From an uncultured Megamonas sp. (lineage in GTDB: Bacteria; Bacillota; Negativicutes; Selenomonadales; Selenomonadaceae): DNA of 6,373 nucleotides. The notes below the pieces were generated by a model. It was not told the origin of the DNA and did no database searches. It saw only the letters and a list, made by a program, of their open reading frames with translations. A program made the translations under genes and the position numbers. Shown one piece after another: positions 1 to 5,865 of this stretch (position 1 is the first letter of the stretch; each line of letters begins with the position of its first letter). Location: contig USIX01000128.1 in the NCBI GenBank assembly GCA_900554895.1, positions 1-6,373 on the forward strand. The letters are read 5' to 3'.

Positions 1-164
1 TCACGATGTAAATGTTTTGCCAAACCTAAAATAACTGACTGAGCCAATGCAGAAACCGCCGCACATACAATATCCTGACCGTATGCGCCCGCTCCTGCAT
101 GTCCTTCCACGGAAAGACCGATGATTTTTTCGTCATCCTGACGCATTACAGATATTTTAATCAT
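1..164 (-). CDS. prp: Ribosomal-processing cysteine protease Prp, N-terminal part (runs off left edge)
   Basis: Reading leftward from the ATG at 164-162, the first 54 codons are open and reach the window edge, so the C-terminal half is missing. Prp is the small cysteine protease that removes the N-terminal extension of ribosomal protein L27 in Firmicutes and relatives. The visible part contains the family signature GHAGAGAYGQDIVCAAVSAL, with the expected catalytic pair His22 and Cys34 at the usual spacing. The start overlaps the rplU stop codon by one base (TAATG on the minus strand), which points to translational coupling. Its place directly after rplU fits the standard rplU-prp-rpmA order, so rpmA is expected just left of this window. 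The truncation comes from the window boundary and is not a mutation. Confidence 0.92.
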   Translation of the reverse strand, partial: MIKISVMRQDDEKIIGLSVEGHAGAGAYGQDIVCAAVSALAQSVILGLAKHLHR

Positions 165-475
165 TATGCTTCGATTTTTTCAATAGTTAATTTAGTGAAC
201 GGCTGACGATGACCCTGGCGACGACGATAGTTTGCTTTAGCTTTGTATTTGAAAACGAGGATTTTTTTAGCTTTATCCTGTTTTTCAACTTTAGCTGTGA
301 TTTTAGCTCCTTCAACAACCGGAGTACCAACTTTAACATCTGCATCATTTACAACTGTTAAAACCTGGTCAAAAGTTACAACATCGCCTTCGTTAGCAGC
401 GATTTTTTCAACAGTGATAACATCACCTTCGCTAACGCGGTACTGTTTGCCACCTGTCTGGAAAATAGCGTACAT
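164..475 (-). CDS. rplU: 50S ribosomal protein L21
   Basis: This 103-residue protein has the normal length for bacterial L21, which binds 23S rRNA in the large subunit. The N-terminus [18 protein letters not shown] is the conserved opening beta-strand region. The C-terminal stretch [20 protein letters not shown] (about residues 74-93) is the basic rRNA-binding signature of the family. The ATG at 475-473 is preceded by an AGAGGTAGGTG Shine-Dalgarno region. The gene is transcribed leftward from a promoter at about 585-614 through a roughly 100-nt structured leader. It is followed without a gap by prp. It is divergent from metG, with the inverted-repeat element at 612-1170 between the two promoters. 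Confidence 0.97.
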   Translation of the reverse strand: MYAIFQTGGKQYRVSEGDVITVEKIAANEGDVVTFDQVLTVVNDADVKVGTPVVEGAKITAKVEKQDKAKKILVFKYKAKANYRRRQGHRQPFTKLTIEKIEA

Positions 476-578
476 TAAATTTACACCTACCTCTTAAAAT
501 ACTCGCCAATTACGGTTAACCATACGGTTATTAATACCTTCTTGTGCGGTTGGTAACCTTAATTTCTAAGGTTTACAT
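476..578 (-). promoter_or_regulatory. Structured 5' leader of rplU mRNA, possible L21 leader
   Basis: About 100 nt lie between the predicted start of transcription (near 578) and the rplU start codon. On the minus strand the leader opens with a perfect 7-bp hairpin (AACCTTA / TAAGGTT, plus-strand arms 555-561 and 567-573, 5-nt loop). It then carries further AACC and GGTT segments, plus a CCAA/TTGG pair (plus-strand 550-553 and 506-509) that could close a larger stem. The repeated AACC/GGTT units allow alternative pairings. Autoregulatory leaders upstream of rplU are known in Firmicutes (the L21 leader family). I see position and structure that fit, but cannot confirm the family consensus by eye. 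Confidence 0.5.
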
Positions 579-584
579 CTTGAA

Positions 585-614
585 ATTTTATCATAATCAA
601 TAGCTTCATGTCAA
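585..614 (-). promoter_or_regulatory. Sigma-A-type promoter of rplU-prp
   Basis: On the minus strand there is a perfect -35 TTGACA (614-609), an 18-bp spacer, and -10 TAAAAT (590-585) preceded by an extended -10 TG (TGATAAAAT). Transcription would start near 578, just before the first leader hairpin. The first three bases of the -35 (TTG) are the outermost bases of the left inverted repeat at 612-633, so this promoter straddles the boundary of the element. Confidence 0.7.
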
Positions 615-633
615 TATGTTCATTTTTCTTTGA
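612..633 (+). repeat. Left terminal inverted repeat
   Basis: This sequence begins CAATATGTTC and continues ATTTTTCTTTGA. It is the exact reverse complement of 1149-1170. Its outer three bases form part of the rplU -35 box on the opposite strand. Confidence 0.8.
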
Positions 634-669
634 TGTAAATAAAAACGAACCAAAAAGAAACATTTTTTA

Positions 670-743
670 CGTTTCGCTTACGCTGCACTGGGCAAGCCTT
701 CGTGGCTTGTATACGAATACAGCCGATACAACGGCTCGAAACG
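670..743. repeat. Multi-hairpin segment inside the element
   Basis: A 7-bp outer pairing CGTTTCG (670-676) with CGAAACG (737-743) encloses three consecutive small hairpins. These are CAAGCC/GGCTTG (693-698/704-709, loop TTCGT), GTAT/ATAC (709-712/717-720) and AGCCG/CGGCT (721-725/732-736). Together they could fold as a multibranch junction in RNA or single-stranded DNA. No known RNA family is recognised. Confidence 0.4.
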
Positions 744-763
744 CTTGGAATTTGGCTCGTGCC

Positions 764-786
764 TTTAGTTTTCAGCAGTAACTAAA
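764..786. repeat. Short hairpin TTTAGTT/AACTAAA
   Basis: A perfect 7-bp stem (764-770 with 780-786) has a 9-nt loop. It is nested in a wider imperfect pairing of GTGCC with GGCAC around it. Confidence 0.4.
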
Positions 787-880
787 AATGAGCTGAAGGG
801 CACTGTAGTTTGCTAATCATATCAGAATTTTATTCCACATTTAGAGTGTTTTCACGGTAGCTAAGCCGTCAGGCAAACTA

Positions 881-970
881 TTAAAAAGAAAAATTTTTAA
901 ATGCGGTTTTAGTTCAACTGTTTAAGCAACGCGAGTTTTGAACGTTGCAGATAAAAATTTTTCTTTTTAA
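881..970. repeat. Perfect 19-bp inverted repeat with 52-bp spacer
   Basis: TTAAAAAGAAAAATTTTTA at 881-899 is the exact reverse complement of 952-970. The spacer holds a second nested pair, GCAACG (926-931) with CGTTGC (943-948), and a competing GTTCAA/TTGAAC pair (912-917/938-943). The fold would be a long cruciform or hairpin of 90 nt. Confidence 0.75.
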
Positions 971-1015
971 AGTGAAAATCTCTAGTGGTGCACGAACTAA
1001 AAGCATTTCTTTTTC

Positions 1016-1051
1016 GGCAACTTTTCTTTGTGCCATCAAAGAAAAATTGCC
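1016..1051. repeat. 15-bp hairpin with 6-nt loop
   Basis: GGCAACTTTTCTTTG (1016-1030), loop TGCCAT, then CAAAGAAAAATTGCC (1037-1051). There is one C/A mismatch when read on the plus strand. The same position is a G-U pair on the minus strand, so an RNA from the minus strand would pair fully. No T-tract follows on either strand, so it is not an obvious terminator. Confidence 0.65.
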
Positions 1052-1135
1052 CGGCGCAATATAAGAATAAATTTAGAATTAAATCTTTTCATATTATATT
1101 GTGCCGAACTGGCACTTTCCTTAAATTAGTTTATT

Positions 1136-1160
1136 ATTTTTCTTTGCGTCAAAGAAAAAT
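1136..1160. repeat. 11-bp hairpin overlapping the right end of the element
   Basis: ATTTTTCTTTG (1136-1146) and CAAAGAAAAAT (1150-1160) are perfect complements with a 3-nt loop. The right arm is part of the right terminal repeat. The left end has no equivalent perfect hairpin, so the two ends are not structurally identical. Confidence 0.65.
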
Positions 1161-1170
1161 GAACATATTG
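1149..1170 (-). repeat. Right terminal inverted repeat
   Basis: This is the exact reverse complement of 612-633 and ends outward in GAACATATTG. The final TTG (1168-1170) is the start of the predicted metG -35 box. Confidence 0.8.
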
Positions 1171-1197
1171 TATAATATTTGTTTTTTGTTTTATAAT
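1168..1197 (+). promoter_or_regulatory. Promoter of metG-tatD
   Basis: -35 TTGTAT (1168-1173), an 18-bp spacer, and a perfect -10 TATAAT (1192-1197). Transcription would begin near 1204, leaving a leader of only about 30 nt. That is too short for a T-box or other riboswitch. The TTG of the -35 belongs to the right terminal repeat, mirroring the rplU promoter on the other side. Confidence 0.6.
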
Positions 1198-1234
1198 AGA
1201 TAAAAGATTTTACTATTATAAGGAGGAAATTTTT

Positions 1235-3166
1235 TTGGCTAAACAATCATTTTATATAACTACGCCTATTTACTATCCTAGTGCAAAACTGCATATCGGT
1301 CATGCCTACTGCACGACTATTGCCGACAGTATTGCACGGTATAAACGTTTATCCGATTTTGACGTATTTTTCCTGACAGGTTCTGACGAACACGGACAGA
1401 AAATCGAACAGAAAGCTCAAGAACAAGGTGTTACACCGATTGAATACGTGGACAAAATCGTTGCCGGATTCCAAAACTTATGGAAACGCCTGAACATTTC
1501 CAATGACGATTTTATCCGCACTACCCAAAAACGCCATGAAAAAGTGGTACAGGAAGTTTTCCGCCGCATTTATGAAAAAGGCGATATTTATAAAGGTGCA
1601 TATAAAGGCTTATACTGTACGCCGTGCGAAAGTTTCTGGCTGGAACGCCAGCTTGTAGACGGCAAATGTCCGGACTGCGGCCGTGAAGTAAAAGAAGTTG
1701 CCGAAGAAGCATATTTCTTCAAAATTTCCAAATATGCCGACCGTCTGCTTAAATATATTGAAGAAAACCCTGATTTCATTCAGCCTGTATCACGCCGCAA
1801 TGAAATGATTAATTTCATCAAACAGGGACTTGACGATTTGTGCATTTCCCGCACATCATTCGACTGGGGCATTCCTGTGCCTATCGACCCGAAACATGTT
1901 ATCTATGTCTGGTTTGACGCGCTTACCAACTATCTGACACCGATTGGCTATCTGGACGACCCGGAAAAATTCCAGAAATTCTGGCCGGCCGACCTGCATC
2001 TTGTCGGCAAGGAAATCGTCCGCTTCCACACGATTATCTGGCCGATTATTTTAATGGCGCTTGATTTGCCACTGCCGAAAAAAGTATACGGACACGGCTG
2101 GCTCGTTGTTGACGGCGATAAAATGTCCAAATCGAAAGGCAATGTCGTTGACCCTATCGGCCTGATTGATGAATTCGGTGCCGATGCCATCCGTTATTTC
2201 CTGCTGCGTGAAATAAACCTCGGACAGGACGGAAATTTCTCCCGTGATGCACTTATTCAGCGCATAAACTCCGATTTAGCAAATGATTTAGGCAATCTTC
2301 TGCACCGCACACTCAGCATGATTAACAAATACAATAAAGGTATTATCGAACAGCCCGGCGATATTCGTCCTGTTGACCAGTCGCTCATTGACGACGCAGT
2401 GAAAACCGTTGCCGACTATAAAAAATACATGGACGATATGAAACTGAGCGACAGTATTAAAACGGTATGGGCATTCATCAGCCGCAGCAATAAATATATC
2501 GATGAAACGGCTCCGTGGGTACTCGGCAAGGACGAAAACAGAAAAGCCGAACTCAACCGCGTACTTTACGATTTGGCGGAAAGCCTGCGCATTATCAGCG
2601 TCATGATTGAACCGTTCATTCCGGTTACGGCCCGCAAAATGTGGAACCAGCTCAATATTGCCGAAAAATTTGAAGATGTACGTATCAGCGATATCGAAAC
2701 ATGGGGCAAAACTGTAATCGGTACAAAAATCAATAAACCGGAACAATTATTCCCGCGTATTGAAATCGAAGAAGAAAAACCTGCACAGCAGCCGAAAGTT
2801 CAACAAAAAAAAGAAACGAAAAAAGTCGAACCTGCTGCTGAAGACGATAATATGATTAAAATCGACGATTTTGCCAAAGTTGACTTACGCGTAGCGGAAA
2901 TCGTTGCAGCAGAACCGGTACCGAAAACGGAAAAACTCTTAAAATTGCAGGTTTCTCTCGGTGATGAAGAAAGAACTGTTGTATCCGGCATCGCTAAATT
3001 CTACAAACCGGAAGATTTAATCGGTAAACATGTAATTCTCGTTGCCAACTTAAAACCGGCCAAGCTGCGCGGCGTAATGTCGCATGGTATGCTGCTGGCT
3101 GCCTCTAAAGGCGACGAGCTGCAAATCGTGGAAACTTCCATGCCTGTCGGCAGTAAGGTGAAATAA
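1235..3166 (+). CDS. metG: Methionyl-tRNA synthetase (class I, long form with C-terminal tRNA-binding domain)
   Basis: This 643-residue cytoplasmic enzyme charges tRNA-Met and initiator tRNA with methionine using ATP. The Rossmann catalytic domain carries HIGH at residues 20-23 and KMSKS at 296-300. A single zinc knuckle is formed by Cys128, Cys131, Cys145 and Cys148. The anticodon-binding helical domain covers about 350-505. A charged linker rich in E, K, Q and P (about 511-537) leads to a C-terminal EMAP/Trbp111-type tRNA-binding domain (about 540-643), which usually also promotes dimerisation. Length matches the B. subtilis-type enzyme. The start is a TTG at 1235, chosen because AGGAGG at 1221-1226 sits 8 bases upstream and the protein begins exactly at the conserved MAKQSFYITTPIYYPS region. 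The gene is co-transcribed with tatD, whose ATG follows the stop by one base. Confidence 0.97.
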   Translation: MAKQSFYITTPIYYPSAKLHIGHAYCTTIADSIARYKRLSDFDVFFLTGSDEHGQKIEQKAQEQGVTPIEYVDKIVAGFQNLWKRLNISNDDFIRTTQKRHEKVVQEVFRRIYEKGDIYKGAYKGLYCTPCESFWLERQLVDGKCPDCGREVKEVAEEAYFFKISKYADRLLKYIEENPDFIQPVSRRNEMINFIKQGLDDLCISRTSFDWGIPVPIDPKHVIYVWFDALTNYLTPIGYLDDPEKFQKFWPADLHLVGKEIVRFHTIIWPIILMALDLPLPKKVYGHGWLVVDGDKMSKSKGNVVDPIGLIDEFGADAIRYFLLREINLGQDGNFSRDALIQRINSDLANDLGNLLHRTLSMINKYNKGIIEQPGDIRPVDQSLIDDAVKTVADYKKYMDDMKLSDSIKTVWAFISRSNKYIDETAPWVLGKDENRKAELNRVLYDLAESLRIISVMIEPFIPVTARKMWNQLNIAEKFEDVRISDIETWGKTVIGTKINKPEQLFPRIEIEEEKPAQQPKVQQKKETKKVEPAAEDDNMIKIDDFAKVDLRVAEIVAAEPVPKTEKLLKLQVSLGDEERTVVSGIAKFYKPEDLIGKHVILVANLKPAKLRGVMSHGMLLAASKGDELQIVETSMPVGSKVK

Positions 3167-3167
3167 A

Positions 3168-3932
3168 ATGCTCGTAGATACTCATGCTCATCTCGATGAT
3201 TTAAAATATGAAAACGACCTTGATGAAGTAGTCACTCGTGCCGGACAGTACGGCGTAACGCGCATTATATCCATGGGTGATACTATGGCAGCTTCCTTAA
3301 ATGCCGTAAAAATCGCCGAAAAATACGAAGGAGTCTTTGCCGGAGCCGGCGTTCATCCGCAAGAGGCATTAACTCTGATGGACGGCGATTACGACAGACT
3401 GGCACAGCTTATGACACTGCCAAAGGTAAAAGTTCTGGGTGAAATCGGTCTTGACTACTATTATGAAAATGCTTCGCGCGAAAAACAGCAGGAAATTTTC
3501 ATCCGTCAGCTCGATGTTGCACGTCAAATGCACATGCCGGTCAGCATTCATGACCGTGATGCACACGGCGACACGATGGCAATCCTGAAAAAAGAAGGCA
3601 AAGGCTTGACAGGTTCTATTCACTGTTTTTCCGGAAGCTGGGAAATGGCGAAAGAACTGTTAAAAATGGGCTGGTTTCTCGGCGTAGACGGTCCTCTCAC
3701 ATTCAAAAATGCGGCAAAACTGCCGGAAATAATTGCAAAAATCCCGCTCGACAGACTTCTGCTCGAAACAGACAGCCCGTATCTTGCACCTGTACCGAAA
3801 CGCGGTCGGCGCAATGAACCGGCCTATGTAAAATATATAGCCGAAAAAGTGGCGGAAATCCGCAATATTTCTTTTGAAGAAGTAGCACAGCAGACAACAT
3901 TCAATGCAGTAAATCTGTTCAATCTGAATTAA
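3168..3932 (+). CDS. tatD: TatD-family metal-dependent hydrolase/DNase
   Basis: This 254-residue TIM-barrel hydrolase is of the TatD/YabD type. Family members are cytoplasmic metal-dependent nucleases linked to 3'-5' DNA processing and repair. The metal ligands are all present: His6 and His8 in the opening VDTHAHLD, Glu92 in GEIGLDYY, His128 in SIHDRDAH, His152 in IHCFSG and Asp202 in LETDSPYLAP. Length is normal for the family. The ATG lies one base after the metG stop, with an AAGGTG ribosome-binding site inside the end of metG, so the two genes form an operon as in B. subtilis (metS-yabD). A strong terminator follows directly. The exact physiological substrate cannot be read from sequence. 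Confidence 0.95.
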   Translation: MLVDTHAHLDDLKYENDLDEVVTRAGQYGVTRIISMGDTMAASLNAVKIAEKYEGVFAGAGVHPQEALTLMDGDYDRLAQLMTLPKVKVLGEIGLDYYYENASREKQQEIFIRQLDVARQMHMPVSIHDRDAHGDTMAILKKEGKGLTGSIHCFSGSWEMAKELLKMGWFLGVDGPLTFKNAAKLPEIIAKIPLDRLLLETDSPYLAPVPKRGRRNEPAYVKYIAEKVAEIRNISFEEVAQQTTFNAVNLFNLN

Positions 3933-3933
3933 A

Positions 3934-3973
3934 AAAAAGCCCTGCTCGGATAAATATTCGGGCAGGGCTTTTT
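3934..3973 (+). terminator. Rho-independent terminator after tatD
   Basis: A 12-bp stem pairs AAAAAGCCCTGC (3934-3945) with GCAGGGCTTTTT (3962-3973) and ends in a T-run. It begins two bases after the tatD stop. Flanking A and T tracts make it potentially bidirectional, but no gene converges from the right. Confidence 0.9.
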
Positions 3974-4139
3974 GTATATTTTTTCCATGTAAATCTGTCT
4001 TTTACGATAAGAAATACAATTTTTCAACCATTGAATAAAATCCGCTTCATACAAAACAAAATCCTTATGTTTCAAGGCTTTACGCAAGTTTTACATTTAC
4101 ATTTTTACAATGAAAAATGTTACATATTTATGTAAAAAT
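3974..4139. other. AT-rich intergenic region with TTTACA/TGTAAA half-sites
   Basis: There is no gene here. The distal part (about 4089-4155, running into the promoter) carries TTTACA at 4090-4095, 4096-4101 and 4104-4109. The complementary-orientation TGTAAA lies at 4131-4136 and 4150-4155, with a near match TGTTAC at 4118-4123. Left copies face one way and right copies the other. TTTTTACA (4102-4109) and TGTAAAAA (4131-4138) form an 8-bp inverted repeat just upstream of the -35 box. This could be an operator region for the cell-wall gene downstream. The spacing does not match the WalR direct-repeat box. Confidence 0.4.
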
Positions 4140-4168
4140 TTGACAAAAGTGTAAAATCTTGGTATAAT
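4140..4168 (+). promoter_or_regulatory. Consensus sigma-A promoter of the 3D-domain gene
   Basis: Perfect -35 TTGACA (4140-4145), a 17-bp spacer, and perfect -10 TATAAT (4163-4168). Transcription would start near 4175, about 18 nt before the ATG, with AGGAGG at 4181-4186 in between. Confidence 0.9.
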
Positions 4169-4192
4169 TAATTCCCGAAAAGGAGGAGTTCA

Positions 4193-5182
4193 ATGGATTT
4201 AAGAAACCTATTCAGCCATGATGCTGCAAAACGTAAACTGACAATCGTCTTTGTTCTGTGTTTTGTAGCGGCTACGTTAACAGGTTTTGTCAGTACAAAC
4301 AAAAATGTTACAGTTGTAGCCGATGGCAATCAGAAGGTAATCAGTACGGTCTATAATAATCCAAAGAGTATATTAAAACAAGCAGGTGTCAATTTACAGG
4401 AAAATGACGATTTCAGCGTATCCACCGGTGATGTGAAGGATAATTCCGTTATCACTGTAAATCGTGCCGTTCCCGTAAGTATTGAAATTGATGGAAAAAC
4501 AAAAACTATTAAAACCGCTAAAAAAACAGTAGGTGAATTAATATCTTCATTGAATTTGAATGAAGATAAGTATTTTGTCGACCAGGATAAAAATGCTCAG
4601 ATAAATACCAACTCCAAAATCAAAGTATTAAACGTATCAACTAGATTAGTATTAAAAGATGAAGTTCAGCCATATAACGTAATAAAAGAACCAGATAGTT
4701 CCTTAATCAAGGGAATTGAAGAAGTAGAACAAGAAGGTAGAAACGGTCTCAATCGCTTGCTGGTAAGGGAAAGATACCATAACGGCGTAAAAATCAACGA
4801 AGAAGTCGTACAGACGTCCCAGCTCGTCCGTGCCAAAGACAGAATCGTGCGTGAGGGCATTGCCGAACCGATAGCACAAAAAACAGTCGGTCTGCGTTCC
4901 TATTCGCAGGTGCTGTATATGGAAGCCAGTGCTTACCTGCCGTATGACGGCGGTGGCGGCGGCTATACCGCATTAGGCATTCCGGCACGTTATGGCGTAG
5001 CGGCAGTCGACCCTAATGTCATCCCGCTTGGTACTCGTTTATATATTCCAGGTTATGGTGAAGCTATTGCAGCTGATACCGGCGGAGCCGTAAACGGTTA
5101 CACGATTGATTTATGTATGGAAGATTACACCCAGGCCATGAGCTTCGGCCGTCGCGGTGTAGAAGTTTATATCTTAGATTAA
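4193..5182 (+). CDS. yabE: YabE-like cell-wall protein: DUF348 repeats, G5 domain, 3D domain
   Basis: This 329-residue protein is probably secreted or membrane-anchored. A basic N-terminus (AAKRK) precedes a hydrophobic segment at about 16-33, without an obvious signal-peptidase site. Two DUF348-type repeats follow (about 37-80 and 93-145), then a G5 domain (about 148-222). The C-terminal 3D domain (about 240-329) has its three conserved aspartates at D273 (AAVDPN), D295 (AADTGG) and D306 (TIDLC). 3D domains resemble the MltA/Sps lytic transglycosylase fold and act on peptidoglycan. B. subtilis YabE is longer and has more DUF348 copies. The gene lies between tatD and rnmV as in Bacillus, and has its own promoter and terminator. 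The first roughly 570 bases are clearly AT-richer than the last 400, with the change inside the G5 domain. Substrate and exact role are inferred from family only. Confidence 0.88.
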   Translation: MDLRNLFSHDAAKRKLTIVFVLCFVAATLTGFVSTNKNVTVVADGNQKVISTVYNNPKSILKQAGVNLQENDDFSVSTGDVKDNSVITVNRAVPVSIEIDGKTKTIKTAKKTVGELISSLNLNEDKYFVDQDKNAQINTNSKIKVLNVSTRLVLKDEVQPYNVIKEPDSSLIKGIEEVEQEGRNGLNRLLVRERYHNGVKINEEVVQTSQLVRAKDRIVREGIAEPIAQKTVGLRSYSQVLYMEASAYLPYDGGGGGYTALGIPARYGVAAVDPNVIPLGTRLYIPGYGEAIAADTGGAVNGYTIDLCMEDYTQAMSFGRRGVEVYILD

Positions 5183-5194
5183 ATGAATAAATTG

Positions 5195-5224
5195 AGTCTG
5201 TATCAAAAGATACAGGCTTTTTTT
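5195..5224 (+). terminator. Rho-independent terminator after the 3D-domain gene
   Basis: A 10-bp stem pairs AGTCTGTATC (5195-5204) with GATACAGGCT (5209-5218). It has one G-U pair, an AAAA loop and a run of seven T. It separates the 3D gene from rnmV. Confidence 0.9.
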
Positions 5225-5234
5225 ATGGAAATTC

Positions 5235-5263
5235 TTTCTTTTGCAGTTTATTTTTGTTATACT
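5235..5263 (+). promoter_or_regulatory. Probable promoter of rnmV-rsmA
   Basis: The -10 TATACT (5258-5263) is good. The only element at 17-bp spacing is a weak -35, TTTCTT (5235-5240). Some promoter is expected because a terminator precedes it. Confidence 0.45.
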
Positions 5264-5303
5264 TAACAAATAAAAATTAAAGAATAAGAAGGATTTTATT
5301 TTT

Positions 5304-5849
5304 ATGATAAAAGAAGTATTGATTGTTGAAGGAAAAATGGATGTTGTGGCAATCAACAAAGCCGTTGAAGCCGACTGCATCATCACGGAAGGTTTTAACC
5401 TTCTGCCGCGAACAATAAAAAACATAAAAGCCGCTTATGAAAAAAGAGGCATTATTATTTTGACCGACCCGGATTTTGCCGGTGAACGTATTCGTTCTTA
5501 TCTTACGAAACGGTTTCCCAAGGCAAAACACGCTTTTATTCCTGTAGAGGAAGCTACGGCGCATAATGATATCGGCGTGGAACAGGCAAGCCCTGCCTCT
5601 ATCCAAAAGGCACTGGCTAAAGTCCGCACAGCAGATTGGCAGCCGTCCAATGAATTCAGTGCAGCCGATTTGATTTTGAACGGACTCAGCGGCTCAGACA
5701 GTGCCAGTATCCGCCGCGGTAGACTCGGAGCTGTCCTCGGCATCGGTTTTGCCAATGCCAAAACTTTTCTGCGCCGCTTAAATAACTACGGTGTATCAAG
5801 AGAAGAATTTGAGAATGCCTTAAAAACATTGGACAAAGATACTGAATAA
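5304..5849 (+). CDS. rnmV: Ribonuclease M5 (5S rRNA maturation)
   Basis: This 181-residue Toprim-domain endonuclease matures 5S rRNA by cutting both strands of the precursor helix, acting with L18 in Bacillus. The N-terminal Toprim domain shows LIVEGKMD with catalytic Glu9, TEGF at 28-31 and the TDPDFAGERIR motif with Asp55 and Asp57. HNDIGVEQA follows (about 87-95), a conserved segment of the family. The C-terminal half (about 115-181) is the helical RNA-binding part, with LGAVLGIGFANAKTFLRRLN. Length is normal. The ATG has an AAGGA site at 5289-5293, about 10 bases away, a slightly long spacing. rsmA starts 16 bases after the stop, the classical rnmV-ksgA pairing. Confidence 0.95.
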   Translation: MIKEVLIVEGKMDVVAINKAVEADCIITEGFNLLPRTIKNIKAAYEKRGIIILTDPDFAGERIRSYLTKRFPKAKHAFIPVEEATAHNDIGVEQASPASIQKALAKVRTADWQPSNEFSAADLILNGLSGSDSASIRRGRLGAVLGIGFANAKTFLRRLNNYGVSREEFENALKTLDKDTE

Positions 5850-5865
5850 AAAACGGAGGATTTTA

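Larger units (their letters stand above)
612..1170. mobile_element. MITE-like non-coding element bounded by perfect 22-bp inverted repeats
   Basis: The block between the rplU and metG promoters contains no credible gene. It starts and ends with the same 22-bp sequence in inverted orientation (612-633 and 1149-1170, no mismatches). Inside are a 19-bp perfect inverted repeat (881-899/952-970), a 15-bp hairpin (1016-1051), a further 11-bp hairpin overlapping the right end (1136-1160) and several smaller ones. The motif TTTTCTTTG or its complement recurs at least five times. There is no transposase and no clear target-site duplication. Only a single T flanks both sides if the 22-bp ends are the termini. 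A TA duplication is possible if the true ends lie five bases further in, because both ends then read TA next to TGTTCA/TGAACA. I infer a miniature inverted-repeat element or palindromic intergenic repeat. Copies elsewhere in the genome would be needed to prove mobility. Confidence 0.6.

Noticed and set aside
1016..1051. Hairpin as a rho-independent terminator
   Set aside because: No T-tract follows on either strand, and no gene ends nearby.
612..1170. CRISPR array or tRNA-like gene in the intergenic block
   Set aside because: Repeats are inverted and irregular, without regular spacers. The multi-hairpin at 670-743 lacks tRNA landmarks such as a GTTC T-loop in the right place and a 3' acceptor stem.
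985..1203. 72-codon plus-strand open frame inside the element
   Set aside because: It has no ribosome-binding site. It runs through the hairpin arms, the right terminal repeat and the metG promoter, and the peptide (FRQLFFVPSKK...) simply translates the palindromic repeats.
1198..1234. T-box or riboswitch before metG
   Set aside because: The predicted leader is about 30 nt and contains only the ribosome-binding site.
2288..2746. 152-codon minus-strand open frame
   Set aside because: It lies entirely antisense to metG, whose frame, motifs and length are complete. It has no family resemblance or start signals.
4118..4136. WalR-type box upstream of the 3D gene
   Set aside because: TGTTAC and TGTAAA are in direct orientation but separated by 7 bases, not the 5 expected for the WalR site. 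Kept only as a general half-site cluster.
5277..5606. 109-codon minus-strand open frame
   Set aside because: It is antisense to rnmV and its promoter. The opposite frame carries clear Toprim motifs.
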